A DNA stretch of 61,412 nt from Methylococcaceae bacterium (GTDB taxonomy: Bacteria > Pseudomonadota > Gammaproteobacteria > Methylococcales > Methylomonadaceae). The notes beneath the pieces were generated by a model. The model was not told where the DNA came from. It was given only the letters and a program-made list of their open reading frames with translations, and did not search any database. Where the stretch lies: NCBI GenBank assembly GCA_030626845.1, contig DAOUTG010000006.1, forward strand, positions 1 through 61,412. Direction: 5' to 3'. The position numbers were made by a program, and so were the translations under genes. Each line of letters starts with the position of its first letter. Position 1 is the first letter of the stretch. Shown piece by piece: positions 1-9,717 of this stretch.

Positions 1-2165
1 CTGCGGAAATGGAAGAAGTAGTTGTACCAAAAACTGAAGGCGAAGATGAAGATTTCCTCGTAAAATACAAGAAAGCCTATGGCTATAATGATTTATTCTT
101 AATTGACCCTAGTGGTTTTATTTTTTACACCACAGATCATGATTTAGAGTATCGTACTAATATTTTAACGGGTCAATATGCTTCAAGTAATCTTGGAAAA
201 TTGATTGGTCAGATTAACAAATCTAAAACTTTTGGTTTTGCTGATTTTAAATTGTATGAGCCTTCAAACTATTATCCTGCGGCTTTCGTAGCTCAACCTG
301 TAGTAAAAGACGGTAAAGTAGAATTAATCGTGGTACTGAAACTTTCTATTAAAAAAATTAATGAGGTAATGCAGCAACGTGCTGGAATGGGGGAAACAGG
401 AGAAAGTTATTTGGTTGGCTCGGATAATTTAATGCGTTCTGACTCTGTTTTTGATAAAACACATAAAGTAAAAGCCTCTTTTGAAAACCCAAATGGCGGT
501 AGTGTTAAAACTCAAGCACTTAAAGATGCACTAGCGGGTAATGAAGGTGCGATCATGATTGATAACTATCGTGGCGTTCCTGTATTATCTTCTTATACAC
601 AATTAAAAGTATTTAATACCACTTGGGCGTTGATTGCTGAGATTAATGAAGAGGAAGCTTTACAATCGGTCACCGCATTACGACGCTATATGATGATCTT
701 AGGTTTGATTATTGGTATTGTCATTATTGCCTTCGCACTTTATGTTGCTAAATCAATTGCAAACCCCATTGTAAACATGGCGAATACGATTACTAGAATT
801 TCTGAGAACCGAGATTTAACACTTGACGTTCCTGTAGAATCAAATGATGAGATTGGTCATATGTCCGCATCATTTAATACGATGATGCATATCATTCATG
901 AAGCTTTTAAAACGGTAAATAACTCCGCTTTTAAAGTTGCAGATAGCGCGGGAGATGTGGCAAAACGAGCGGCTGCAAATAGAGAAAGAGCGCAAAGTGA
1001 GTTAGTCAGAGCGCATGAATCTGTGGATATTATCTCAGAAATGGGGGGAACAGCCGGTCAAGTTAGTCAAGCATCAGAAGCACAAAGAAATGCGGCAGAA
1101 ACGTCTACAAAAACTATTACCCGATTACTTGATTCCGTAGAAAAAGTATCAGCTTTAGCTGCTACACAGAACAAGGAAGCGACTGAGACGATGGTTCGGG
1201 TTTCTGAAATGGGGCAAATTGGTACTAAAGTTGTAGCAACAGCAAGAGAACAGGGTGCGATGGTAGCGCGGGTATCTTCTGCGGTCGCATCAATTACAGG
1301 GGCTGTAGAAAACATGAATAAAGCAATTACCCAAGCAACCGAGCATGGTAAAGCTTCGTTATTAGCAGCAGAAGAAGGTAAACAATCGGTTGCATCAACC
1401 GTGGAAGGGATGCAAGCAATTGCAGATTCATCAGAGCAAATTTCTGATATTATCGGGGTAATTACCGAAATTGCAGAACAAACCAACTTACTCGCACTAA
1501 ATGCTGCCATTGAGGCAGCAAGAGCTGGCGCACATGGTAAAGGTTTTGCAGTGGTAGCGGACGAAGTAGGTAAATTAGCACAACGTTCATCAGAGGCTGC
1601 AAAAGAAATCACCCAGTTAATTAAAGATTCAAGCGACAGGGTTGCAGATGGATCAAAATTGACCGATGAATCACAACAATCATTAATTAAAATTGATGAA
1701 GGGGGTCGAGTTAATATGCAGGCAATTGATGAAATTGAACAAACAGCCGATGTGCTAGCCCAAGGTACAGAACAAGTACAAGGATTAATGAAAGAACTGA
1801 ACGTGCTTGCCGAACAAATTGCGGGTATGGCGGGCGAGCAGGGAGAACGTCGTGAAGTTGCAGAAAAAGCCTTATTATTATTACTTGAGGAATCTAACCG
1901 TATTACTGAATTAGTTGAAGATGCAAATGAAGGGGCAAATGAAATTGGAGTAGAAATGGATAGTATTGTGGCACGTACAGGTGACATGAGTGCAATGACA
2001 GCGCAACAAGCAAAACGTTCTGCAAAAGTAGTAAATATCTCTAACTCTTCAGCACAAGCGGCTGAACAAACGGTGGAAGGTGCAGGAACGGTGGTAAAAA
2101 TTACTGAGGATTTACAGGATTTGTCACAAGAACTAACCACCCAGGTAAAACAGTTTAAAATTTAG
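1..2165 (+). CDS. Methyl-accepting chemotaxis protein, 5' end cut by window
   Basis: Chemoreceptor that relays a periplasmic signal to CheW/CheA. The frame is open to the window edge, and no N-terminal membrane helix precedes the sensor, so the gene starts upstream; the first in-frame ATG is at 9. From that ATG, residues 1-220 look like the distal part of a dCache-type periplasmic domain. A single membrane helix follows at about 225-250, then HAMP to about 300, then a long signalling coiled coil. The conserved hairpin tip is at about 475-527 and includes [19 protein letters not shown]. No NWETF-like CheR/CheB tether is seen at the C-terminus (ends QVKQFKI). It heads a cheW-cheY-cheA-cheB operon, so it is probably the dedicated receptor. 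The ligand cannot be read from sequence. Confidence 0.93.
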   Translation, partial: AEMEEVVVPKTEGEDEDFLVKYKKAYGYNDLFLIDPSGFIFYTTDHDLEYRTNILTGQYASSNLGKLIGQINKSKTFGFADFKLYEPSNYYPAAFVAQPVVKDGKVELIVVLKLSIKKINEVMQQRAGMGETGESYLVGSDNLMRSDSVFDKTHKVKASFENPNGGSVKTQALKDALAGNEGAIMIDNYRGVPVLSSYTQLKVFNTTWALIAEINEEEALQSVTALRRYMMILGLIIGIVIIAFALYVAKSIANPIVNMANTITRISENRDLTLDVPVESNDEIGHMSASFNTMMHIIHEAFKTVNNSAFKVADSAGDVAKRAAANRERAQSELVRAHESVDIISEMGGTAGQVSQASEAQRNAAETSTKTITRLLDSVEKVSALAATQNKEATETMVRVSEMGQIGTKVVATAREQGAMVARVSSAVASITGAVENMNKAITQATEHGKASLLAAEEGKQSVASTVEGMQAIADSSEQISDIIGVITEIAEQTNLLALNAAIEAARAGAHGKGFAVVADEVGKLAQRSSEAAKEITQLIKDSSDRVADGSKLTDESQQSLIKIDEGGRVNMQAIDEIEQTADVLAQGTEQVQGLMKELNVLAEQIAGMAGEQGERREVAEKALLLLLEESNRITELVEDANEGANEIGVEMDSIVARTGDMSAMTAQQAKRSAKVVNISNSSAQAAEQTVEGAGTVVKITEDLQDLSQELTTQVKQFKI

Positions 2166-2184
2166 TCAACAGGGGCGTATTAAG

Positions 2185-2715
2185 ATGACTGATAATTATA
2201 GAATAAGGGATAATTCCTCTGAAAAAGAACAACTTATTCAAATGGTGGGATTTAAAATAGGTAAAGAAATATTTGGTGTTGATATTTTAATGGTGCAAGA
2301 AATTATTCGTTCAGCTCCTATTACTTATGTACCTAACTCACCTGAATTTGTTGAGGGTGTCATTAATTTACGGGGTAGTATTATCCCTGTTATTGACTTA
2401 CGAAAACGATTGAATCTTCAAACGGGTGATTATAAACAAGAAACCGACTGGATTTTAATTTTAGACATCGGGGGTAGAATCACAGGATTTATTGTTGATT
2501 GGGTAACTGATGTCATTAAAATCCAAGAAAACACGATAGACCCTCCGCCCGATATTTTAGTAGCCGGTTTACAAAGCCAATATATTAGAGGCGTTTGTGA
2601 AATTGAAGACAGCCTACTTATTTTGTTGGACTTTAGCCGTATTTTATTAGTTGATGAAGTTAAAAAACTAAAAAATGTAACTGTCGATCAAGAAAAAACT
2701 AGGATGAGTTCGTGA
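2185..2715 (+). CDS. cheW: CheW-type chemotaxis coupling protein
   Basis: Adaptor linking receptor tips to CheA. The 176-residue protein is one CheW domain: the early stretch VGFKIGKEIFGVDILMVQEI and the central block FVEGVINLRGSIIPVIDLR are diagnostic of the family. Length is slightly above the usual 150-170 because of short polar tails. It starts 19 nt after the receptor stop, with an AGGGGC-type ribosome site. Neighbours on both sides are chemosensory genes, so its partners are likely the flanking receptor and CheA. Confidence 0.93.
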   Translation: MTDNYRIRDNSSEKEQLIQMVGFKIGKEIFGVDILMVQEIIRSAPITYVPNSPEFVEGVINLRGSIIPVIDLRKRLNLQTGDYKQETDWILILDIGGRITGFIVDWVTDVIKIQENTIDPPPDILVAGLQSQYIRGVCEIEDSLLILLDFSRILLVDEVKKLKNVTVDQEKTRMSS

Positions 2716-2749
2716 GAGAATATTCAGAGATTAATAAGGTGAATAAATA

Positions 2750-3106
2750 ATGGGTAAACGTATTTTAATTGTTGATGACTCTTCAATGATGCGCAAAATG
2801 ATTACCAAGGTATTAACTAATCGTGGTGGTCATACCATTATCGGGGAAGCTAAAAATGGTCTTGAAGCATTAGAAGAATACAAAAAATTACACCCTGATT
2901 TGATTACCATGGATATTACTATGGAAAAAATGGATGGTTTAAGTGCCGCAAGAGCTATTTTAGATCATGATAGTCAGGCGAATATTCTTTTTCTTTCAAA
3001 TTTAGATAAGAATAAATATGGTAAAGATGTGGCAAAAATCGGGGCAATAGGTTTTATAAATAAACATAAATCTCAAGATATTCTTGATGTGATAGCGGCT
3101 AATTAA
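2750..3106 (+). CDS. cheY: Single-domain response regulator (CheY-like)
   Basis: A stand-alone receiver domain of 118 residues. The acidic pocket (DDSS, residues 9-12), the phospho-acceptor Asp55 in LITMDITM, the Ser in LFLSN and the Lys in FINKHK are all present, so phosphorylation chemistry looks intact. It lies 11 nt before cheA and is the natural phosphoryl target of that kinase. No flagellar switch gene is visible, so the output could be flagella, type IV pili or another process. The neighbouring parA-like gene does not settle this. Confidence 0.9.
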   Translation: MGKRILIVDDSSMMRKMITKVLTNRGGHTIIGEAKNGLEALEEYKKLHPDLITMDITMEKMDGLSAARAILDHDSQANILFLSNLDKNKYGKDVAKIGAIGFINKHKSQDILDVIAAN

Positions 3107-3117
3107 AAGGGCTGATT

Positions 3118-6054
3118 ATGATTGACTTATCTTTACTTGAAGATTTCGTTATGGGCGCAGGTGAAAGCCTAGAAGAGATGGAGGCGGCTTTATTGTCGCT
3201 TGAATCGACCCCTAACGATAATGAGTTACTTAATACTATCTTCAGAGCGATACATACCATTAAAGGTGCAGCTCAATTTGTAGGGCTAGAAAAAGCATCT
3301 GCGCTTAGTCATGCCTTAGAAGATTTGCTTGATTTACTCCGAGAAGGAAAAAAACAAGCAACATTAGAAATTATTGAAATATTGATTCAAGCAAAAGATA
3401 GGATTAATTTATTAGTTGGTGATTTAGAACGCACACAAACCGAAGAAACCGAAGTTGACGATTTAATTGCTAAACTTAATGTTCATTTAAATATTGAAGC
3501 TGCTGAAGAAAATCTTGATGATAAGACGCAAGCGATTGTTGAAAATAATGATGAGGAAACAGATATTTCCTCTTTTTTATCAAATGAAGAAGAGGGAGAT
3601 CTTACCTCCTTTTTGCCAGATGATGATGAAGATCTTAGTTCTTTTTTATCAGAAGAAGATAGCTCTTCTTTTTTATCAGAAGAAGATAACTCTTCTTTTT
3701 TATTAGGGGAAGATACGAGTGAAAATAATACATCTTTCCTAGCAGAAGAAAACCTAAGCACTTTCTTAACCGATGAAAATGAAGATATTAGTGCCTTTTT
3801 ATCAGAAACAAATGAAAACATAGAAAAAGATACTTCTTCCCTTTTAATTGAAACTAAAATAGATAATTTATCTACTCTAGCTAATACAAACGAAGAACTA
3901 ATACTACCTGAAGAAGAATATGACCAAGAATTATTTGGAATATTTATTTCACAATTACAAGAAAAATTTACTGTTCTAAATGATTGTATTGCCCAATTAA
4001 AAATAACTCACAACAAAAAAGAATTACTAGATAAAGTCACAAAAGCATTAGAAAGCCTTAAGTTTTCTGCTAATTATATGACTTATGAAGAATTAACACA
4101 TTTTTATGGCGGCTGGATAAACAAGGTTTCAGATTCTCAAGAAGATTTGACAATCACAGGCGAAGTGTCACTTTCTTTTATGGAAGAAAATCTACTTAGA
4201 TTACAAAATATTTTTCCTCAGCTAAAAATTATTGAAACTAAAGATAAGGATATTGAACAAAATTTATCACAAGCCATAAATTCTCTGGATACAAAAGATG
4301 AAACCTTAGGAGAATTAGCATTCATTAATGACTTAGTGAGCCAGAATCAAACAATAAATATTAGCAATGATACTAAAAATAATGACACTTCAAACACAAA
4401 AGATAATGAGGACGATTTATTTAATAAATTAAGTTCAGCTCTTGATGTTTCTATGATTGAACAATCAATTACATCAGAGCCTATTAATGAAGTCTTCGGG
4501 GCTTTGCTTAATTCAACTGAAAAACAAAGAAAACAACTTGAAGCGACGACAGAAAAAGAATTAAAAGAATCAATTATTGAGGTTAAAACCCTAGCAGAAG
4601 CCAATAAAGAAGCATCGCCCAAAATAGTTGAGCCTCCGAAACAACAAAAAACGAGCATAGGTACTAATGCTGAGTCACCAATACAGAAAAAAACAGAACA
4701 ACCTGTTTTAGATAATAAAAAAGCCACTAAAATTACCGCAAGTAGCAGTAATGAAAAAGTATTTAAGAAAAGTATTCGCGTTGATGCTGATAAAATTGAT
4801 TCTTTGATGAATCAAGTTGGTGAGTTAATTGTAGATCGAGCCTATTTTTTCCAATTAGCAACAGAAATTTCCGAACTGCAACAATATTTAAAAGAATCAG
4901 GATTAGGACAAAAAGATCTGAAACCTGTAAGAACATTTGCCTACCGTTTCAGTGAAGCTATTATTTCTTTAGGCAGAACCTCGAATGAGCTTCAGGAAGG
5001 GGTGATGAAGGTTAGAATGCTGCCAATGGCGCAGATTTTTAATCGCTTTCCTCGCCTAGTTCATGACGTTGCTAATACTAATAATAAAAAAGTAAATTTA
5101 GAAGTTCGAGGAGAAGAAACTGAACTTGATAAAATGATTATTGAGGAAGTTGCAGACCCCTTAATGCACATGATTAGAAATGCGATTGGTCATGGCATTG
5201 AATCACCTGAAGATAGGCTTAAAGCAGGAAAACCTGCAACTGGAAATTTAGTTTTAGAAGCTTATCATGAAAGTAATCATATTGTCATTGAAGTGACAGA
5301 TGATGGGCGCGGTATTGATATTGAGCGTATAAAAACTAAAGCGCAACAAATGGAGCTTTTTAGCAAAGAAGAACTAGAACGAATGACGGATAATGATTTA
5401 ACGCGTTTTATCATGATGCCAGGATTTTCGACAGCCAAAGAAATTAGCAGCACCTCAGGGCGTGGGGTGGGCATGGATGTTGTTAAAAAGAATATTGAAA
5501 AGCTCAATGGAACGATTGATGTTGAATCGAAGAAAGGTGTCGAAACCAAAATGCGCCTAAAAATTCCATTAACACTCGCCATTATTTCTGCATTATTAGT
5601 TAAAGTAGGTATTGATTCATTTACTATTCCATTAGCAAATGTTGAAGAGACTTTGCGTGTTAATGAAAATGACGTTTCAATTATGGAAGAGACCGAAGTT
5701 ATGTATTTACGAGGAAAAACAGTCCCTATTTTTCGTTTAGCAACCTTATTTTCGATTGAATCTAATAATAAAATAGGAAGCGGAGACTTTTTTGTCGTTA
5801 TTGTTAATACGGGGACTCAAACCATAGGACTTATGGTTGATGCATTAATAGGACAAGAAGAAGTGGTTATCAAGCCGCTTGCCGATTATTTACATGAGCA
5901 GAATTGTTTTTCAGGAGCAACAATTATTGGAGATGGGCGAATTTCTTTGATTTTAGATATATATGAATTAATTAATATGACAACCGACAAGCAAATAAGA
6001 AAACATCGTAGACAAGAACAAAAATCATTTTCTGGATTGGAAAATGAAGATTAG
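3118..6054 (+). CDS. cheA: Chemotaxis histidine kinase CheA with long repeat linker
   Basis: Hybrid-free CheA of 978 residues, well above the usual 650-750. An N-terminal Hpt domain carries the phosphorylatable His46 in AIHTIKGAAQFVGL. Residues 150-245 are an acidic low-complexity array of S/T-S-F-L units. A second helical, Hpt-like segment may follow at about 265-370. Then come a polar linker, the dimerisation domain (about 555-690), an HATPase domain with MIRNAIGHGIE, VTDDGRGID and GRGVGMDVVK motifs, and a C-terminal CheW-like domain. All ATP-binding boxes are present, so the kinase should be active. No canonical P2 domain is obvious. It sits 11 nt after cheY and 48 nt before the CheB-like gene. 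Confidence 0.94.
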   Translation: MIDLSLLEDFVMGAGESLEEMEAALLSLESTPNDNELLNTIFRAIHTIKGAAQFVGLEKASALSHALEDLLDLLREGKKQATLEIIEILIQAKDRINLLVGDLERTQTEETEVDDLIAKLNVHLNIEAAEENLDDKTQAIVENNDEETDISSFLSNEEEGDLTSFLPDDDEDLSSFLSEEDSSSFLSEEDNSSFLLGEDTSENNTSFLAEENLSTFLTDENEDISAFLSETNENIEKDTSSLLIETKIDNLSTLANTNEELILPEEEYDQELFGIFISQLQEKFTVLNDCIAQLKITHNKKELLDKVTKALESLKFSANYMTYEELTHFYGGWINKVSDSQEDLTITGEVSLSFMEENLLRLQNIFPQLKIIETKDKDIEQNLSQAINSLDTKDETLGELAFINDLVSQNQTINISNDTKNNDTSNTKDNEDDLFNKLSSALDVSMIEQSITSEPINEVFGALLNSTEKQRKQLEATTEKELKESIIEVKTLAEANKEASPKIVEPPKQQKTSIGTNAESPIQKKTEQPVLDNKKATKITASSSNEKVFKKSIRVDADKIDSLMNQVGELIVDRAYFFQLATEISELQQYLKESGLGQKDLKPVRTFAYRFSEAIISLGRTSNELQEGVMKVRMLPMAQIFNRFPRLVHDVANTNNKKVNLEVRGEETELDKMIIEEVADPLMHMIRNAIGHGIESPEDRLKAGKPATGNLVLEAYHESNHIVIEVTDDGRGIDIERIKTKAQQMELFSKEELERMTDNDLTRFIMMPGFSTAKEISSTSGRGVGMDVVKKNIEKLNGTIDVESKKGVETKMRLKIPLTLAIISALLVKVGIDSFTIPLANVEETLRVNENDVSIMEETEVMYLRGKTVPIFRLATLFSIESNNKIGSGDFFVVIVNTGTQTIGLMVDALIGQEEVVIKPLADYLHEQNCFSGATIIGDGRISLILDIYELINMTTDKQIRKHRRQEQKSFSGLENED

Positions 6055-6102
6055 TGTCTTATTTATTAGTTACTAAGTATGTTTAATTAAGCAGAGGATA
6101 GT

Positions 6103-7167
6103 GTGGCAGAAAAAATAAAAGTTTTAGTCGTTGATGATGCAAGCTTTATGGTTAAAGCAATTAGCGAAATTTTAAACTCGGATCCAGATATTGAAGTGGT
6201 TGGTTCTGCTAAAAATGGTCAATTGGCTTTAGAGCAAATTAAAGCACTAAAGCCTGATGTCATTACCCTGGATGTTGACATGCCAGTGATGGACGGAATT
6301 AAAGCCGTACGTCATATTATGCTAGAATGCCCTGTTCCAACTGTCATGTTAAGCTCTTTGTTTAGTAATGGTGCTATTTCATTTGAAGCGTTACGATTGG
6401 GTGTCGTTGATTTTCTACCTAAGCCTTCAGGTGCAATTTCACAAGATATTCATAATGCTAAACAACAGATTATAAAGCGTATAAAAATAGCAGTTTCAGT
6501 CAATATTCATAATATTCATCGAGTAAAAGTTCAACCGACGAATGAACTTAATGAACTAGAAAACTATTATGGTTTTCAAAATTTAGAGCATTTATTATTA
6601 TTAGGAACAACCTTAGGTGGACCTAATACCAGCATTCGTCTTTTTTCCAAACTATCTCCCAAATTATCGACAGCAGCCATTGTCGTACAAGAGATTTCAC
6701 CTAAAATATTATCGGCTTTTGTCGAAGAATTTGATAAATATAGTGGTTGGAATATACGTGAAGCGATTGATGGTTCAATATTAGAATCTGGGGTCTGTTA
6801 CATAGCCTCCAATGAATATGCTACAACCATAGACGTTAATGAAAATAATGAGGTTATTCTGAAGCTTTCAGAAGCAGTAAAAAAACCTTTAAATAAACTT
6901 TTTTCCTCAGCAGCACAAATTTTTGGTGACCACACAATAGGTGTCTTATTAACAGGTATAGGAAATGATGGCTCAGAAGGTTTTTTGAGTATTAAGGAAA
7001 AATTGGGTGTCACTATTGCCCAAAAAAGTGATACCTGTGTTTACCCCAATTTAGTTGAATGTGCTGTTGAAAAAGGATTAGTTGATAGAGTTGTTGAGGA
7101 GTCTAACCTTGCCAACGAAATAGAAACTGTAATTAATGAACGTACTAATGACCCATCTTCGTCTTGA
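6103..7167 (+). CDS. CheB-like protein with altered esterase active site
   Basis: Receiver plus CheB methylesterase domain, 354 residues, start GTG at 6103. The receiver is intact (DD at 11-12, phospho-Asp57 in TLDVDMPVMDG). In the C-terminal domain the nucleophile motif GASTGG of classical CheB reads GTTLGG, placing Thr170 at the Ser position. The motif containing the catalytic His (QHMPP) reads QEISP, placing Glu197 at the His. Only the Asp of GIGNDG (Asp289) survives. The RPSVD-type segment is also degenerate (KKPLNKLF). Family membership is clear, but methylesterase activity is doubtful. It could act as a phosphate sink or a structural subunit. No cheR is present in the window. Confidence 0.88.
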   Translation: MAEKIKVLVVDDASFMVKAISEILNSDPDIEVVGSAKNGQLALEQIKALKPDVITLDVDMPVMDGIKAVRHIMLECPVPTVMLSSLFSNGAISFEALRLGVVDFLPKPSGAISQDIHNAKQQIIKRIKIAVSVNIHNIHRVKVQPTNELNELENYYGFQNLEHLLLLGTTLGGPNTSIRLFSKLSPKLSTAAIVVQEISPKILSAFVEEFDKYSGWNIREAIDGSILESGVCYIASNEYATTIDVNENNEVILKLSEAVKKPLNKLFSSAAQIFGDHTIGVLLTGIGNDGSEGFLSIKEKLGVTIAQKSDTCVYPNLVECAVEKGLVDRVVEESNLANEIETVINERTNDPSSS

Positions 7168-7182
7168 ACCTAGAGTTTTTTA

Positions 7183-8085
7183 ATGATTATTATTTGTGAT
7201 AAATGCAAAACCAGATTTCGACTAGATACCAGCTTAATAAAAAAAACGCTCTTTAAAGTACGCTGCTCAAAATGTAAACATGTTTTTTCTGTTGATACTT
7301 CGCCTAAAGAAGATGTATATGAATTAAAACAAACTAACATAGAACCTGAAAAAAAAGTAATTACTATTTGTAATCATAAAGGAGGCGTTGCAAAAACATC
7401 AACCTGCCTAAATTTAGGGACATCTTTATCAATGATGGGTAAACGTGTATTACTCATAGATTTTGATGCACAAGCCAATTTAAGTTTATTATTAGGTCAA
7501 AAAAATGAATTTTCTTTTTATGAAATTGTACAAAAAGAAATTGATATTCTAAAAGTGATTAAAAATGTACGAACAAATTTATGGTTATTACCCTCAAATA
7601 CTCGTATGGCATTATTGGCTCAACAATGCCTGCAACAAAAAGATTTTGGTTTTTTTCTACGTGATGCATTAAAGCCCATAAAAGATCATTTTGATTATAT
7701 TTTAGTAGATACGCCCCCTTCTGTGAAATTTTTCACCCCTAACGCTTTGATGGCAGCAGATTTTGTTATTATTCCTACACAATGTGAATTTTTAGCGATG
7801 AATGGGGTATTACAAACAGAAAATATTATTAAAGCGGTAACTAAAACACACGTACTTGATTATAGAGTTTTAATCACCCTGTTTGATAATAGCAATACGG
7901 CTTCAAAAGTTATTTATGCCAAATTACAAAAAAAATATGAATCAAAAATACTTAAAACCATAATTAATTTTGATTCTAAAATGCAAGAGTCCCAGATTGT
8001 TAACGAACCTATTGCTTATTATGACGATAAAGCATTGTCTGCTAGACAATATCATGCGTTAGCAAAAGAAATTGAAGTTCTTTAG
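7183..8085 (+). CDS. ParA/MinD-type ATPase with N-terminal zinc ribbon
   Basis: 300 residues in two parts. Residues 1-40 form an MJ0042-type zinc ribbon with two CxxC pairs (Cys5/Cys8 and Cys28/Cys31). Residues about 58-300 are a ParA-family ATPase with the deviant Walker A NHKGGVAKTS (64-73), the LLIDFDAQANLSLLLG block and the DTPPS switch. It follows the CheB-like gene by 15 nt, so it belongs to the chemosensory operon. ParA homologues in such operons (ParC type) place chemoreceptor arrays in the cell; that role is inferred here. The zinc ribbon is an unusual appendage and might mediate protein or DNA contact. Confidence 0.88.
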   Translation: MIIICDKCKTRFRLDTSLIKKTLFKVRCSKCKHVFSVDTSPKEDVYELKQTNIEPEKKVITICNHKGGVAKTSTCLNLGTSLSMMGKRVLLIDFDAQANLSLLLGQKNEFSFYEIVQKEIDILKVIKNVRTNLWLLPSNTRMALLAQQCLQQKDFGFFLRDALKPIKDHFDYILVDTPPSVKFFTPNALMAADFVIIPTQCEFLAMNGVLQTENIIKAVTKTHVLDYRVLITLFDNSNTASKVIYAKLQKKYESKILKTIINFDSKMQESQIVNEPIAYYDDKALSARQYHALAKEIEVL

Positions 8086-8164
8086 TTTGGCTATCAAATT
8101 TAGACGGGACAATTTTGATGTCTAAAAATTCGTTAATCTCATACTCTAAAAAAAGGAATCTTAA

Positions 8165-8926
8165 ATGTTTCGCAGAGAAATTACTTTCCCTTTAATAACA
8201 TTTTTGTGTATTTTGTTAATTTGGGAATTAATAACACGCTTTAGTGGTTGGAGCAGTCAAGTTTTTCCAAGTCCTTTAGCGGTATTGACTAGTATGCAGG
8301 AATTAATTAGTAGTGGTGCCTTATTAAAACATTCTGTGGCCAGTCTATTTAGAGTGAGTATTGGCTTTTTTTTAGCGGTTATATTAGGTATTCCAATAGG
8401 GATTATTTTAGGACGCATAAAAGTTGCAAAGCTTCTATTTAACCCTTTAGTTCAATTTTTAAGACCCATTTCACCTTTAGCATGGATACCCCTAGCTATG
8501 TTATGGTTTGGAATTGGAGATCTTCCTGCTATTTTTTTAATTTTTCTATCAAGTTTTTTTCCAATGGTTGTTGCAACCAGTGTTGCGGTCGAATCTATTA
8601 AGCCCACTTTTTTTCAAGTCGCTGCCAATTTTAATTTTAATCGTTATGAAATTATTACTAAAATTGTCATGCCTGCCATTACACCTGAAGTTATTACTGC
8701 ATTAAGATTAACAATTACCATCGCTTGGTTAGTTGTTGTTGCAGCTGAAATGATTGCTGTACAATCGGGTTTAGGCTATATGATATTAGACTCAAGAAAC
8801 GCGCTGCGAATGGATTATGTCATGGTAGGAATGATAGTTATTGGCATTATCGGTCTATTATTAGATTATATTATGCGAATATTAGGTAATATTGAATCAA
8901 CTGCATGGGGAAGGTTGTCAAAATAA
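8165..8926 (+). CDS. ABC transporter permease, NitT/TauT family
   Basis: Integral membrane subunit of an importer, 253 residues, with about six predicted helices. It has the family's PSPLAVLTS start, RPISPLAWIPLAMLWFGIG block and EAA-like loop (NRYEIITKIVMPAITPEV). The gene has an AAAAGGAA ribosome site. Its stop overlaps the next ATG by one base (TAATG), coupling it to the ATPase. The substrate is not determined; the family carries nitrate, sulfonates, taurine, pyrimidine precursors and others. Confidence 0.9.
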   Translation: MFRREITFPLITFLCILLIWELITRFSGWSSQVFPSPLAVLTSMQELISSGALLKHSVASLFRVSIGFFLAVILGIPIGIILGRIKVAKLLFNPLVQFLRPISPLAWIPLAMLWFGIGDLPAIFLIFLSSFFPMVVATSVAVESIKPTFFQVAANFNFNRYEIITKIVMPAITPEVITALRLTITIAWLVVVAAEMIAVQSGLGYMILDSRNALRMDYVMVGMIVIGIIGLLLDYIMRILGNIESTAWGRLSK

Positions 8927-9717
8927 TGAGTGCTATAAAAATAAAAAATTTAAAAAAATCTTATCTTGATAAAAGACGAATTGCACGCTCTAATGGTTCA
9001 CAGCCAATAAATCATGTTATCGACGTTTTGAATGATATTAATTTAGAATTTGAAGACGGAGAAATGGTTTGTATTTTAGGTCCATCAGGTTGCGGAAAAT
9101 CCACTTTATTAAGGATGATTGCAGGTTTTGAACAAGCTACTTCAGGTGAAGTTTTAATTAATGATGCCCCCATAGAAGGCCCTCGCGCAGATAATATTTT
9201 TGTATTTCAGCATAGTGGTTTATTACCTTGGATGACCGTTTGGGAAAATGTAGAACTAGGTTTACGCCATCTTGAAAACTTACAGAAAAAAGACGAAACC
9301 ATTCAAGAGTATATTAGCATGGTTGAATTGACAGGTTTTGAACATCATTATCCCCATCAGCTTTCAGGGGGAATGTTGCGTCGAGCAGAATTAGCACGCG
9401 CCCTTGCTGTAAACCCTGAGACATTAATAATGGATGAACCTTTTAGTGGCTTAGATTTTTTAACCCATATGAAAATTCGTGAAGAAGTGGTTAATATGCA
9501 CGAGTTTATGAGAAAAACAACCCTTGTTGTTACGCATGATATTGACGATGCTTTAATTATGGGCGACCGAGTAATCGTCATGAGTGAACGACCTGCAACG
9601 ATTAAATTAGAAAAAAAATTAAACTTTGGGCGACCTCGTGATTTAGGACAAAATCCAGAGTTAAAAGAACTTCGTGATGAAATATTTTTTATGTTAGGTG
9701 TCAGTTATGCTATCTAA
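8926..9717 (+). CDS. ABC transporter ATP-binding protein, NitT/TauT family
   Basis: ATPase subunit of the importer, 263 residues. Walker A GPSGCGKST, a Q-loop in FVFQHSGLLPW, signature LSGGMLRRAELARA, Walker B TLIMDEPFSGLD and the switch His in VVTHDIDDAL are all present. I place the start at ATG 8926, with GGGGAAGG upstream as ribosome site; an in-frame ATG at 8905 would add seven residues inside the permease gene. The 3' end overlaps the substrate-binding gene by 11 nt. Neighbours show a three-gene importer. Confidence 0.93.
   Translation: MSAIKIKNLKKSYLDKRRIARSNGSQPINHVIDVLNDINLEFEDGEMVCILGPSGCGKSTLLRMIAGFEQATSGEVLINDAPIEGPRADNIFVFQHSGLLPWMTVWENVELGLRHLENLQKKDETIQEYISMVELTGFEHHYPHQLSGGMLRRAELARALAVNPETLIMDEPFSGLDFLTHMKIREEVVNMHEFMRKTTLVVTHDIDDALIMGDRVIVMSERPATIKLEKKLNFGRPRDLGQNPELKELRDEIFFMLGVSYAI

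Noticed and set aside
1067-2140. Long minus-strand open frame opposite the chemoreceptor
   Set aside because: It mirrors the codon structure of the receptor's coiled coil, is Ser/Ala/Ile rich without any domain, and has no ribosome site.
1-8085. Flagellar gene cluster
   Set aside because: No flagellar structural or switch gene is present; only chemosensory genes.
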